Notes under the pieces: model-generated | Told to the model about the DNA's origin: nothing | Seen by the model: only the letters and a program-made list of their open reading frames with translations | The model's database searches: none | Shown: piece after piece, positions 13,265 to 23,717 of the stretch | Layout of the letters: every line of letters starts with the position of its first letter | How positions within the stretch are numbered: position 1 is the stretch's first letter | NCBI GenBank assembly: GCA_008933995.1 | Contig: WARS01001853.1 | Location: forward strand, 124,001-188,000 | Source: Datnioides undecimradiatus | Lineage: Eukaryota > Chordata > Actinopteri > Lobotiformes > Datnioididae | Direction: 5' to 3' | DNA: 64,000 nt | Translations under genes and position numbers: made by a program

Positions 13265-14792
13265 GAGTTACAACCAACGAGCCACAAATCCTGGTTGAAA
13301 CAGGGGAGATGAAGCTTCTGAGGAATTTAGTTTTCAATTAACAAATGGTAGAAACAACACAGATCTGACCGTGGCCCTTTACCTGTGGTGTACATCTGAA
13401 AACACCTGAAGCATTAACACAAGATGCTCTGCAGCAGTTGTTACCACCTGTGGCATTGAATTCAGTCACAAAGGGGCCTAAAACGGCAAAGCGTTGCCAA
13501 ACTATGAGCTCCTTACTGAGGATTAAGCTGTTTCTGGGATCATGAGTTATTACTTTGCAGCCACATTGACTCCAGAAACATCAGAGAGCCAAAAAAGCGC
13601 AGCGCACAGTGCATCAGCTGCTGCGTCGATCCTTCCGTTTGCATGTCTGAACCAAAGCGTTGTTGTGTGCAAAACAAAGATGGAACAAAAAGTCTGGGAG
13701 GTGATTTGCTGTGTGTTCATCAGTAACGTGAGATGGAGCTCGCTGCGTTTGTGCAGACGATGCTGCTACAGACGGTGGCACGAGCTCGTTGCGGTGAACT
13801 TGCACGAGACAAGAGCTGATGTGAAAAGGCGTTGTGCGACGGGGATGCTTTGGCGTGTGAGTCTGAGACAGCAACAGTGAAACCATGCGATCTGCACGGG
13901 CAAACATCTCAGCTGTGTCAGTGCAACAGCGGCGCACGAGGATGTGTGCAGACAGCCTGGACGTTTTAATATGCTCGCCCTGTTTCCATTTAATGTCCCA
14001 AAACCATCCGACTTGTCAGAGAAATTTCCTCCACTTGAAATTAGCTTCTCCTAATGAAATTTTAATTTGTTATTATGAGCACAGTTGGTGCCCGAAGCGC
14101 TGCCTGCGAGCCCGTGATTTAAAAGCCTTGAATGCACTCGAGTTGCAAACAAATGGATTCCAGGCTGGGGGAAATCGGACAGATCCATTTGTTACAAAAA
14201 CAGCTGCTACGTGCGGCGTAAAAACGAGGCGCGACCGCGTAGGAAACCACGATTATCTGCAGAGAATCAGGGCTGAGGTTCCGGCTCAAGTCTGGAACCA
14301 GCTGGACCTGCAGGCTGGATCTAAACACAGAGAGGTGGACTGATCTACCCGGACTGAGTCTTTGCTGTTATTCACCTTGCATAACCTCCTGCTGGAGTGA
14401 CAGTGGGCTAATACCGTGGTGATATAACCTCCTGCTCTCCATCCCGGCTCCTCTGCTCCAAACGCCATTGATCATCAGGCGGTTTGCACATTTCACTGAC
14501 TGTGTGTTATTAGTTTTGCAGCCTACAAAGTTAATTCATCAGGAAAATGCTTTTATAAGCTCAGGCTTTAATCATTCGAGTGACTCATTTTCACTCGTTT
14601 CCCCCGTTAGTGATCGTTTTCAGAACACACTTAGATATCAGCTCTATAGATTTATCACCGATCATCTGCCTGATTGTTAGTAATGATGGTTACCATGGTG
14701 ACGGTTCAGTTTGCAGACAGACACAGCTGTGCACAACGGCCGCTCAAGAGCTGGTTCCTGGGCGGGAGGGTGATCGCAGCTCCTTCAGATCT

Positions 14793-14825
14793 CACACACA
14801 CACACACAAACAAAAGCATGCATCA

Positions 14826-14863
<38 letters not shown>
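14793..14863. repeat. facing (CA)n and (GT)n arrays
   Basis: A CA array at 14793-14807 is followed, about 20 bases on, by a GT array at 14828-14863. The two are reverse complements, so the strand could fold into a hairpin. Confidence 0.9.
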
Positions 14864-14866
<3 letters not shown>

Positions 14867-15856
14867 GTCCCGCAGCACTTTAAAGGGACGCCACTGGTGC
14901 TGAAAATGGAAACTGACCATTTGTCTCCAGCAAATGACATCAGTTGCTGCACAGAGGACCTAATGGCCGGCGGTGCATTCAGTATCGGGACAGAGTAATT
15001 CCACTCGACAATAATCACGAAATCCCATCGAGTCAAACGCTGCGTTTACCGCAAATGCCTTCGCAAAGATTGGCCAATTTTCCGTCGAGCCGATCTCGCC
15101 GATATTGCCGATCTCGCCGTAATGGGCCCGAAATTGATTTTTCTGGAGACAAGGTGAAACTTTCCCAGCGAGAGAAGTTTTGTATTGTGAGAGAAACTGA
15201 TTTTTACTGTAGATTCAGGCCCAAAATGCTGCTTTGTCAGTTTTTTGTATCTGCGAATGTAAAAACAAGGTCGCTCTCTTCTCGACAGCGAGAGCGACTC
15301 CAAGGGGCAAACGGTGATGGGATTCACACGTTTCTGCGCCGTCGCCGGATTGTTCATAATTCTGCAAAATCTCTTTATAAACATTTACTTTTATTTCTAC
15401 TTTAGCATTCAGTGCGCTCGCTGTGACAAAGCTACAAAGACTTATCAGCACCAGCAGCTCTTTTATTGAATTGCCGGGATATTCAGATCAGTTCTGAGGC
15501 ATTAAAATCCAATAAAATCAGCCTGAACAGATAAATACATTCAGTTAAGTTCACGTCAGGGCGCCACCTTTAAAAAGAGGGAAGTGGATTATCATTTTAA
15601 TTGATTATTCATTAGATTCTGTATTTTAATTCATGATTAGAATTGAAATCAATGTAAAATCTAGCTAATAAGAGCTTAAATTTAGTCATAATGTTAATTG
15701 TTAAAGCGAAGGCTGCACGCTGTTAGGTTCACTAGCTATGCAGCTGTAAAAGTGAGTCAGCAAGCGCTTGTTTGGAGTTTCTAACATGCAAATCATTCAC
15801 GATGTCCATCTCCAGCATCTGTAAAACTGTTTGTAATCGAGTGTTTACTGACTTCC

Positions 15857-15875
15857 TCTGCCCCCTGGTGGCCGT
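15857..15875 (-). promoter_or_regulatory. CTCF-like motif, reverse orientation
   Basis: The text GCCCCCTGGTGGCC is the reverse complement of the vertebrate CTCF core (GGCCACCAGGGGGC) with no mismatch in the core. Single-motif hits are common in vertebrate genomes, so occupancy is not implied. Confidence 0.55.
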
Positions 15876-16590
15876 AACATCGATGGCTGCAGCTTTAACT
15901 GCAGTTTGTCCTCGTGAATCCAGCGCCTGCGCCGTCCTGCACCAGAAGGTCGTCCCCGTTCCCCGCGCCTGCGTCTCAGCCTCTTTCTGACGTGCGTCTC
16001 TGCGATCTGTGCCAGACTCCGGCGTCTTCGGCGATCCGAGGGTAAAGAGCGGGCTGTTTTCCTTTTGCCAGAATAGGGCACATTTAGATATTCTTCTGAT
16101 CTTACAAATTGCATTTTTGACACCCGGGCTCATCCAAATCACAAGTATTTGCTCCTGGAAAATTCACTTTGAAACCTCACTGGCAGGCACGCAGCTGCAG
16201 CAAGGCGGCTGGTCTTCAGCCAAGCTAGAGAGTTGGACTGATACCACTTGTTTAAGCAGTAAAACATATTGTAAGTGATCTGTGCGCAGACAGATTTGAT
16301 GGCCTCCTGATGCCACTGAATTTATATTACTCTGGAACAACCCGTCAGAGGAAATGAGTGGTGCAGTCTCTGCTGAAAACAGGTTCGTGCAGACATCATT
16401 ATGTGGGATTATTGCTCTGAGGTGCATGAATTTTGCAGACTCAGAGAATCATTTTAGCTATTTTCAAACAGACAAGTCTTATGTTTCAATTTTCTTTCAT
16501 TTCGTGCAATTTTGATAAATCTCCTGAGTTTCAGTCTAAAATAGTTCAGCTCAGAGTGTAATGAAGCTTGATGAAGCACACTGCAGAAGC

Positions 16591-16609
16591 GGTGGCGGCG
16601 GCGGCGGCA
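16591..16609. repeat. short (GGC)n trinucleotide repeat
   Basis: About six GGC/GGT units followed by GCAGCA. Confidence 0.9.
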
Positions 16610-17951
16610 GCACCCAACTGACAACTTGACGCATCAACTGCACGAAGGCCCTGCAGATGCTTTACGCAACAGCTGATTCCTCATTCGAACTGAATGAATC
16701 CCACAGAGGAGCACAACAGGTGTGACGAGTGTCTCGAGTGTTAAATGAAGTCGTAATTGCTCGGTTAGTTACATTGTGTAACTTCCGATGTCGCAATTAA
16801 AGTGGACATCGGGGATTAATTAACAAACAGGACCAAATCAGCGCTCCGTGCAAGAACGAAGCCAGCTGTCCTCGTCCTGCGCGCTCACTGTGTCTCCGTC
16901 GTCGTGTCTATTCGTGTATATCTGGAAACACCGTGTGTCACTTCTCACGGCGGCACTCCTGCAGGCTTCTGTCCATGCGTCTGCCTTTTCTCTTTCATTA
17001 TCCCAAGTAAGGGAGTTTTAACTTGTCTGATTCAGCTTGTTTTTATCTGAACAGAGCTCCTGACGGGCCACCTCAGCGCTCTGCGGCTTCAAACATGTTG
17101 GTGTTTGTGCATTTCCAAAGTAATATCACAGTTTCCTGCAACATTTCCCTCTAAAACACGGAGGACATCGACATCAGCCGAACCGACACCAACAGCAGCC
17201 ATGTTTTCCTTTTCATCTGCGACCACGGCAGGAGCTTCGTCTCCCCCTTCTGCCAATGAGAGTAACTACACGAACACGGACGACGTGCCGCTGCTTCCTG
17301 GCTGCTCCCCAGCTCTGGTGAACCAATCGTTGCAGGTTAAAGTGAACGCATCAGTGAGTCGTCATGGGAATGTTACACCAGGTGTGAAATCTCTGCACTG
17401 CAGCTTTAACCGTGCTGTCATTTACACCTTTTCCTGTTCTGTACGTCAGGCTCATCTATTTACAGAGACACGTTTTTACCTGTGCAAACACACACTCACA
17501 CACACACCTGTAAGTAAAACAGACCTGCGACTGTGAACAATTAAACTCCACATTAAAACGAGGCAGCGCAGAGGAGGCGTGAATAATTTATCAGATAAAA
17601 TCACCTCAACTTTTTTTTTTTCCATTCCTGGAAATTTGTTTTTCCTCCGTCTGAAATGAAACAGCACAAAGTTAATGCAGCCGGAGGGAAAGAGCAGCAC
17701 AAAGACTTTGTTTTGTGTGTTTATGGAGCACCTCGTATCGTTTTTCGTCTTAATACGCCAACATGTCTCTGTTTTGCTTTGTGTTGCAGGGAGACATTTA
17801 AAACTGCAGATTCGGGACATGAAGCATCACGTTCGGGTCGGGGCGCTGAGGTCAAACAGCTCTGTTCATGCTACGCAGGAGAAAGCAGCGTCCTCTTGTT
17901 CTTGTTGAGACTCTGCATCGTGGCTGCTAAAGCTAATTACAGGATTAAAGG

Positions 17952-17955
<4 letters not shown>

Positions 17956-17989
<34 letters not shown>
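17956..17989. repeat. (GT)n microsatellite
   Basis: Perfect GT array of about 17 units. Confidence 0.97.
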
Positions 17990-17992
<3 letters not shown>

Positions 17993-18799
17993 CAGGTGGT
18001 GTCCCGCCACAGCTCCGACTGTAAATCTCCACCACCGGATGGAGTCGTCCAGGTGAGCGTCGACAGACAAAGCGATGGACTCCAGATGGAGGGCGCCGCG
18101 TGTGTCCTTCCTCAGGGTCATTCCACACGACCTCTGCTCCGTCGCTCCGTTTTTCCGCCTCATTAGAGACCTCTGTCCCGCTCTTCCTCCATCATCCCAC
18201 CTCGCAGCCTGTTCGACAGATGGCGGCCGCGGCCACTCAGACAGCTACAGTGCATTTACACGCATGGGGAGAGCCGGCGCTGGAGGGCCGCGGGCTCCTG
18301 TATCCATTTTTATGATTTCAGGAGATAATTGACCTGATCAAGGTGAAGCGGCACCGACATCAATGGAGCTTTTCATCCGTGAGAGTTGTTTCTTTGAGCG
18401 ATGACCATAATTTTGCCTGACACCTGGAAGTATTTGATGGGGCAGTGTACCTGGGAAACTGCAGGTGTGAGGACTGGAAACACAGAATCTGGATTAAAGA
18501 GCACAATCTTTGATTTCCAGAAAAGGGGTTTGCACACAGGCAGAGGGTCAATAACAAGAAGGCAGAGCTAATAGAGAGAGGAAAGCGTCAAACTCACAGG
18601 AGGAAAACACAACTGCAACATGAAACACAGCGCAGAGTCAAAGGAAGACGAACAGCGTCGACTCTGCAGGAGGAGGGATAACAAGCCACAGGTGAGTCCA
18701 GTAAAGGTGCGGCAAACACATCAAGGCAGGAAGCAAAGAGACCTGCCAGTCGTCATGGTGACAAAATGTATTGTTATAAATGTGAAGTGGTTGCAGTTT

Positions 18800-19048
18800 A
18801 ATCCATACATACAAGCATTTCCTGTAACCGCTGTGTCTCCTTTGTGGTCGCGGGGGTGCTGGAGCCGATCCCAGCAGTCAGCAGGCTGGTCTCCTGTCTG
18901 TTGCTAGGCTGACTCAATCGCACTCCTACGGTCAGTTTAGAGTTCCCAGTTCACCTTTCATGCATGTTTTTGGGTGGCGGGAGGAAGCCAGAGTACCTGA
19001 AGGAACATGCAACATGCTTGAGAATGGAACCTGGGACCTTCTTCTACA
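18800..19048 (-). mobile_element. V-type SINE copy (tRNA-headed), minus orientation
   Basis: On the plus strand the block runs from a 'gtcgcgggggtgctggagcc' segment through TTTAGAGTTCCCAGTTCACC, then TGCATGTTTTTGGGTGGCGG, GAGGAAGCCAGAGTACC, and finally GGAACCTGGGACCTTCTTC. The last part is the reverse complement of a tRNA-type B box (GGTTCCAT-like) preceded by the family's GAAGGTC. The middle part is the V-domain shared by fish SINEs of the DANA/mermaid/HE1 kind. The tRNA-like head therefore lies at the right end. A gap in the middle, compared with the 44.5 kb copy, suggests an internal deletion. Target duplications were not resolved. Transcription by RNA polymerase III is known for the family but not expected from this worn copy. 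Confidence 0.75.
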
Positions 19049-22000
19049 GACGTACGTTAAAACATCTGATTCTGGTTTTGCACGGACACGAAGGCCGGGT
19101 CCTGGGTGAAAGTCTCGTTTTTGTTTGACTCGCCCATCCACCTAAACCTCCTCCCTGTACAGACTTTTGCTGGAGTGCAACCTGCATGCAAATGTGGCCT
19201 TCACCATATGCGCTGCGAGTGTGAGGTCGTGTTGTTTGCACACTTTGGAGGAGAACCGGCCAACATTCGATCCGACTGTTTGTTTGTTCTTTCCTGTGCT
19301 GCCTGTCTGCTGTCTGAGTCCATGTTTAGCCTCTAAAGATCAGGGGTTGTCTCAGAAGAGAAGTACAAGCTGCCCCGATGTATCAGAGCTACCCGGGCTT
19401 TATTCATTATGTTCTTTAATCCTGCAAAAAGTCAGCAAAACCCTTAAAATTGCAGACTTTCATGAAGCATCTGGAAGGAGCTGGATGCTAACGGTAGGAA
19501 GCGGATGCTAATCTCTCTCTCAGAGACATCAGGCTTTTGTATTTCAGTTCACAGAGCCAAGAAGGTCGCGTCTAATCACTAACTAGTTTCTTCTTTTTCA
19601 AATGCAGATTTGCCACTTTATCAATAGCCGTCTTCGTGTTTTGACAAAGCCGTCCCTGCTGCGCTTTGTGATAAGACTTCCCTAATCCGGTCCTCATTTG
19701 TTGTCTTCTTCAAGGATCGACACTCGAAACGGATCACCCTGTCACCTGATCTCGTTTTCTATTCCCTGGTTATTATTGATTAGAGCATATTTGCGTTAAG
19801 ATCAGCGGTGAGATACGGTGCCGGAGAGAGGTCGCGCTCTGTTATTATCCGTTTTATTTCTCACTTTGTTGCTAATGGTCGGTGAATTTCCATCTATTCT
19901 CTCGATGTTCATTTGCCGTGATGTATCGGAGAGAGAGCAGGAATAATTTACAACCGTTGTCCCACGGTGCAGGTGGACCTCGGATTGGTTAATTGGAAAA
20001 TGAACAGGGGGGAAATGAAACAGGGTGAAAATCAAAGCATCTGTCTGTGCCTGTCAGCGCCCAGACTGAGTGATTACCCCGGAGCTACAGATTCAAACCT
20101 GCTCTGCACTGCCCAGGCCTAAAAATTAAACCTATCCATCCATCTGTGTGAATGCAATTGGCATTTCATAAATACAACTGATGGCGTGATTCATAAAGTC
20201 CGAGCTTATTAAAAAACGCTGCTCTGCATAGATGGATTTATTGCCAAAGGACTTGAGTGTTCCTGTTAGAAGCTGCCAAAAGCCGGAGAATCAGTCTTCC
20301 TAAAATCGGCCAAAACTGTGTTTCTGAGCGAGTTTCCTGTCTTTCATTTCAGATTTATTACCACCGCCCGAGTGCTTGACTCATATAGCTGACTCACGCC
20401 TCCTATTTTTAATCTATTATCTTATTTTAGGGTTTTTTTTAGACATGCAGTACAAGTTTTTATACAAATTCATTTGTTTATTTAATAAAATGCAAAACTA
20501 GTGATGTTGTATTAACCAGCAGATAAGTCTTCAGTATATTGCATTTTTAAATCTGGTGTCTGGCGTGACATTACTGTGATGTAGAGCAAACTGCAGCAAA
20601 TACGAGCGCATCGTCGGTGTAATTCATGCAATTGCTCTCGCTGCCAGAAGAGGGAGATAAAGTTCCTGCACTGCAGGTTTGAAATACTTGAAGCTGGACA
20701 TGGAGCAAAGAAGAACATGGACAGACTTCATGAGTCAGTATTTATGACTTCAGGTAACTGTCGTTGCAGTTGTTTTCATCTCAACCTCCCCCCAGGAAAA
20801 GCTGCAACCAAACCCTGTGGGATCAGGTCGTGTATGTTCTCGTTGACCTATCAACGCAACATTTTAAGTGCACATACCATGGCTGCATGCTGAAGGCCCT
20901 CTCATGGTTGCAGCTTTTGTAAACAGCAGCAGCATGGAGCTCTCTCCCCGTTCATTTGATTAGCGGCCTGGTTCTGTAATTCCTGCTGAGTTGACAGTCT
21001 CGCCCATTAGAGCTTGTGTGTTTAGCTCACTGACTGATCCAAAAGCAATGCAAGATAATGAAATAACACCAAACATGTAACGTGTATAGACTCCATTGAC
21101 TGTCAGTCTTTTAAGTTTTTGTTCTTTAATGTTTCATTTCGTTAAATTTATCGCGTGACATTTGAGAACATCATCTCCTGGCGGTACGAACGACAGCGCT
21201 GGGGCACTCTGCCTTGTTTTTGGCCACAGACCAACTCAGATCGATGAGAGGCTGTATATCTTCTCCGCACCTCGACTCTCGGAGCTGCCATCTGCAGCAG
21301 CGTCCACGACTGTAAATTGACCCACAGACTTCAGTTCAGCGTCTTGTTGTTGTTATGTTAGATCTTATTATCGCACAGCATGTACTTCAGGATCTAACTA
21401 AAGCATTGTTTTGTAATATTGTCTCATGCATTAAGTGGTTGCAGGAATATCTTTGACCAACAGAGGAACGCACGCAGGATTCCTCCGTCTAACATATGAA
21501 AATCAGCAGGATCAGTGTTGCACCTTCAGTCTCACACAGAGCTGGAAGAACAAATATGATGATGTGAAACCAGTGCATGAAATAAAATGAAGAACTGCCT
21601 GCATGCGTGTGTGTGTGTAGGTGTGTGTTTGTGTGTGTGTTCCTGCAACTCATAAGCCTCTAAGCCTGTGCTGCCCCAGTTGAATCCAGCTACTTCCTGC
21701 CTGTTGTTCTTCACTGTGCACCTCAGGCAGCGATGCTTTAAAGACTCAGAGCTTCTCCCTGAAATCCAGTCATGATTCTGCTTAATGGTGCACCTATCTC
21801 TGCAGGGAGCACTTCTGCTCTTTGTATTTGTGCCCCTTGACTTTAATTTTAATACCTCATCAAAACCTGGAAGAGTTTGACTTCTTTAGAAGATGCAGAC
21901 GTCTATTACAGCATTTTTACAGATTTAAAAATCTTTTTTTTTGCATCAAGAGGCTTTTTTTAAAACAAAGAACATGATTTTATCCATGAATTCAAAGTTT

Positions 22001-22094
22001 CTCGAATTTAATATTTTTTATAAAATTTCATCTTCCTCTGATTAAATTGCTTTTGAAGAAAATCCTGGCACATCCACTCTGATTTATCCACTGC
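19049..22094. other. gene-free stretch, AT-rich unique sequence
   Basis: No exon was recognised. The block at 19690-20010 is non-repetitive with several TAAT/ATTA cores and might be a conserved element. An irregular GT-rich patch lies at 21606-21640. Confidence 0.45.
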
Positions 22095-22500
22095 ACTGAT
22101 TCAGGTACTGCAGCTTTGCAGATGACACACGTCTCTACATGAACGTGTCGAAGTTATTATATTTCATAATTTGAGCGTGGGGGAGCACATTGACATTGAA
22201 CAGCAGAGGCCCGAGCATGGAGCCTTGAGGAACTCCACATGTGATATTCATTAGTTCAGGTTCATGATTAACAGCTGGCACAAAGTCGGCCCTATCTTAT
22301 AAATACGATTTGAATGAACTGAGCAGAAAGTCCCACAGCTTTTTGAGTCTGCTGAGCTGCGTCACAAATGCAGCTGTGAGATCCATGAATATCAAATGCG
22401 TCACTGTTTGGTTGAACGTTGTTAAAGACTTTAACAAAAGCAGTTTTAGTGCTGTGGTGTGGTCCAAAGTTGCTGGACAGCGGCTGTTTCAAACATGTGG
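22095..22500 (-). mobile_element. LINE reverse-transcriptase fragment with inverted catalytic segment
   Basis: On the minus strand, 22198-22242 reads TCGVPQGSMLGPLLF, the RT palm motif of L2/CR1/Rex-type LINEs. Upstream, 22292-22492 reads FGPHHSTKTAFVKVFNN followed by DAFDIHGSHSCICD, a worn form of the family's FRPHHSTETALVKV and DLSAAFDTVDH segments. Downstream, LPHAQIMKYNN follows as expected. The next motif should be the catalytic YADDT block on the same strand. Instead it reads on the plus strand at 22106-22141 as YCSFADDTRLYM. Stops and at least one frame change are present, so the piece is dead. Endonuclease and 3' end were not found. Confidence 0.75.
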
Positions 22501-22914
22501 CCGGTAGTTATTTGTTGCTGAGGTGTCCGCAGCAGGCTTTTTTCATATAACTGTGGTTTTCCAGGGCTGTTGCAACATAACAATGTGGCCCACAGAAGGT
22601 AAGTCAATGCCAAAAAGAGCAATTCATTGCTGAGTGCAGTGATTTCAGGTGTTTACAAAAGCTTAACTTCGGGGTGAACCGAGGCCACAGCGATAAACAA
22701 AAGAAAAACCATGTGGGAAACTGTTTCTCCAAATAAAACTCATCAGCTGAGTCCGACTCCCCGAGCCAAACAAAGGCAGGAGACGCAGGTTTCAGCATTT
22801 CTGGCAGTTCAGCCCCTGCGCATCGAGCTGATAGAAACACATTATCATTTGCAATATGTCAGAACTGGTGCTAGCATTAGCTACTGCTAGCAACGTGCTA
22901 ACAGAAAGCACACA

Positions 22915-22922
22915 GTCTAACT
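22915..22922. repeat. left 8-bp target-site duplication of hAT element
   Basis: GTCTAACT matches ATCCAACT at 23710-23717 at 6 of 8 positions. An 8-bp duplication is the hallmark of hAT insertion. Confidence 0.65.
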
Positions 22923-23095
22923 TAGAGATACTCATTGCGCCGCTCGCAAGCCACATGCGGCTTGTTAAGCTTTAATTGGTGGCTCGCATGGTAGCTTATA
23001 ACAATATGGTAACACGGCCAATACATTTTTTTCAAATGTGCTACATAAACATACAGTGAACACTGCACTACAAAAACGCAAACAACACAAGAAGT

Positions 23096-23116
23096 ATTAA
23101 TTAAGGCTTAATTAAT
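23096..23116. repeat. 21-bp perfect palindrome
   Basis: ATTAATTAAG and CTTAATTAAT flank one central G. It lies inside the hAT remnant, 5' of the transposase remnant. Confidence 0.85.
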
Positions 23117-23248
23117 GGTGTTTCCTAAAGGGGGCACTGTCAAACCTGGCAACGCAGCCCACTTACGGCATTGTTTACACCGTCACACTTGACCGCAGTG
23201 CACGCTTGCAGCCAGATTACGTTAGCTCCGCTGAGATCCAGGCACAAA

Positions 23249-23548
23249 ATGGATCGATTTCCAATAAATAAAGGGCAAAAACCAGACGGACAGACACACA
23301 GTGCTGTAACGAATAGTGAGGAAAAAGAGTCTGAGAAAGCAGCAAATGAAAATCAACATGAAGACGCCGGAGAGGGGACGAGCAGGCAAACGTCAGGTGT
23401 TCCCAGTAAAATACGAAATGTACGAAGCATACAAGATGAGCACAGGACATTTCAAGAGAAGTGGACAGACAAATTCTTATTTGTCATGCAGGACATGCAT
23501 GCCAGCTTCCACTCATCCCAGTATTTAGGTAAATATGGTCTTAATTGA
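23249..23548 (+). pseudogene. 5' remnant of hAT transposase gene
   Basis: A 99-codon frame starts at the ATG at 23249 (MDRFPINKGQKP) and stops at 23548. An upstream in-frame ATG at 23171 exists, but the text before MDRF does not look like protein. Residues about 73-85 (EHRTFQEKWTDKF) match the conserved opening of hAT-derived proteins of the GTF2IRD2/ZBED5 group (F..KWTDKYFF). In those the BED-like zinc finger and the RNase-H-like DDE catalytic core would follow. Here the frame leaves homology after LFVMQ and ends within about 20 codons, so the zinc finger, catalytic domain and dimerisation domain are absent. The preceding region is rich in Glu, Ser and Lys. It cannot make an active transposase. 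Whether it was one exon or is cut by the internal deletion is unclear. Confidence 0.6.
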
Positions 23549-23709
23549 AAATGTATTGGCTGTGTTGTTTCTTTTTTTGTGGGATGTCCAGTTTATAGGT
23601 AGAAATGCACATTTGCAAAGGTGACTTGGTATGTTGTAGTAAAAGTGGCTCTCCCCTTGATTTTGCTCTGCCAGCGTGGCTCTTGTGAAAAAAATAGTGA
23701 GGGTCACTG

Positions 23710-23717
23710 ATCCAACT
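23710..23717. repeat. right 8-bp target-site duplication of hAT element
   Basis: ATCCAACT, the partner of GTCTAACT at 22915-22922. Confidence 0.65.

Larger units (their letters stand above)
10059..14792. other. gene-free stretch with candidate regulatory blocks
   Basis: No exon was recognised. It contains the inverted repeat at 10696-10746, a candidate conserved block near 11285-11420, a CCAAT cluster at 13228-13264, and an AT-rich block near 13985-14100 with TAAT-type cores. Confidence 0.5.
14864..18799. other. gene-free stretch with CTCF-like site and GT array
   Basis: No exon is accepted. The best coding-like piece is 17201-17335 (see findings). An 18-bp tandem of GCCGATCTCGCC units lies at 15089-15119. 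AT-rich text near 16740-16830 may be regulatory. Confidence 0.45.
22923..23709 (+). mobile_element. hAT DNA transposon, internally deleted copy
   Basis: The ends TAGAGATACTC (22923-22933) and GAGGGTCACTG (23699-23709) form imperfect terminal inverted repeats (7 of 11). Just inside, both ends carry GCAAGCCAC/CAAGAGCCAC text, and GTGGCTC/GCGGCTT phrases recur near both ends. Such GGCTC-type subterminal repeats are typical of hAT elements of the Charlie kind. The flanks show an 8-bp duplication. At 787 bp it is far shorter than an autonomous hAT and keeps only the start of a transposase gene (23249-23548). A 21-bp palindrome lies at 23096-23116. It looks like a dead, internally deleted derivative. 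The exact hAT family is not known to me. Confidence 0.75.

Noticed and set aside
18990-19048. tRNA-like B-box text as a possible tRNA gene (also at 44750-44790)
   Set aside because: It is joined to a V-domain in the expected SINE order and lacks a foldable cloverleaf. It is the SINE head.
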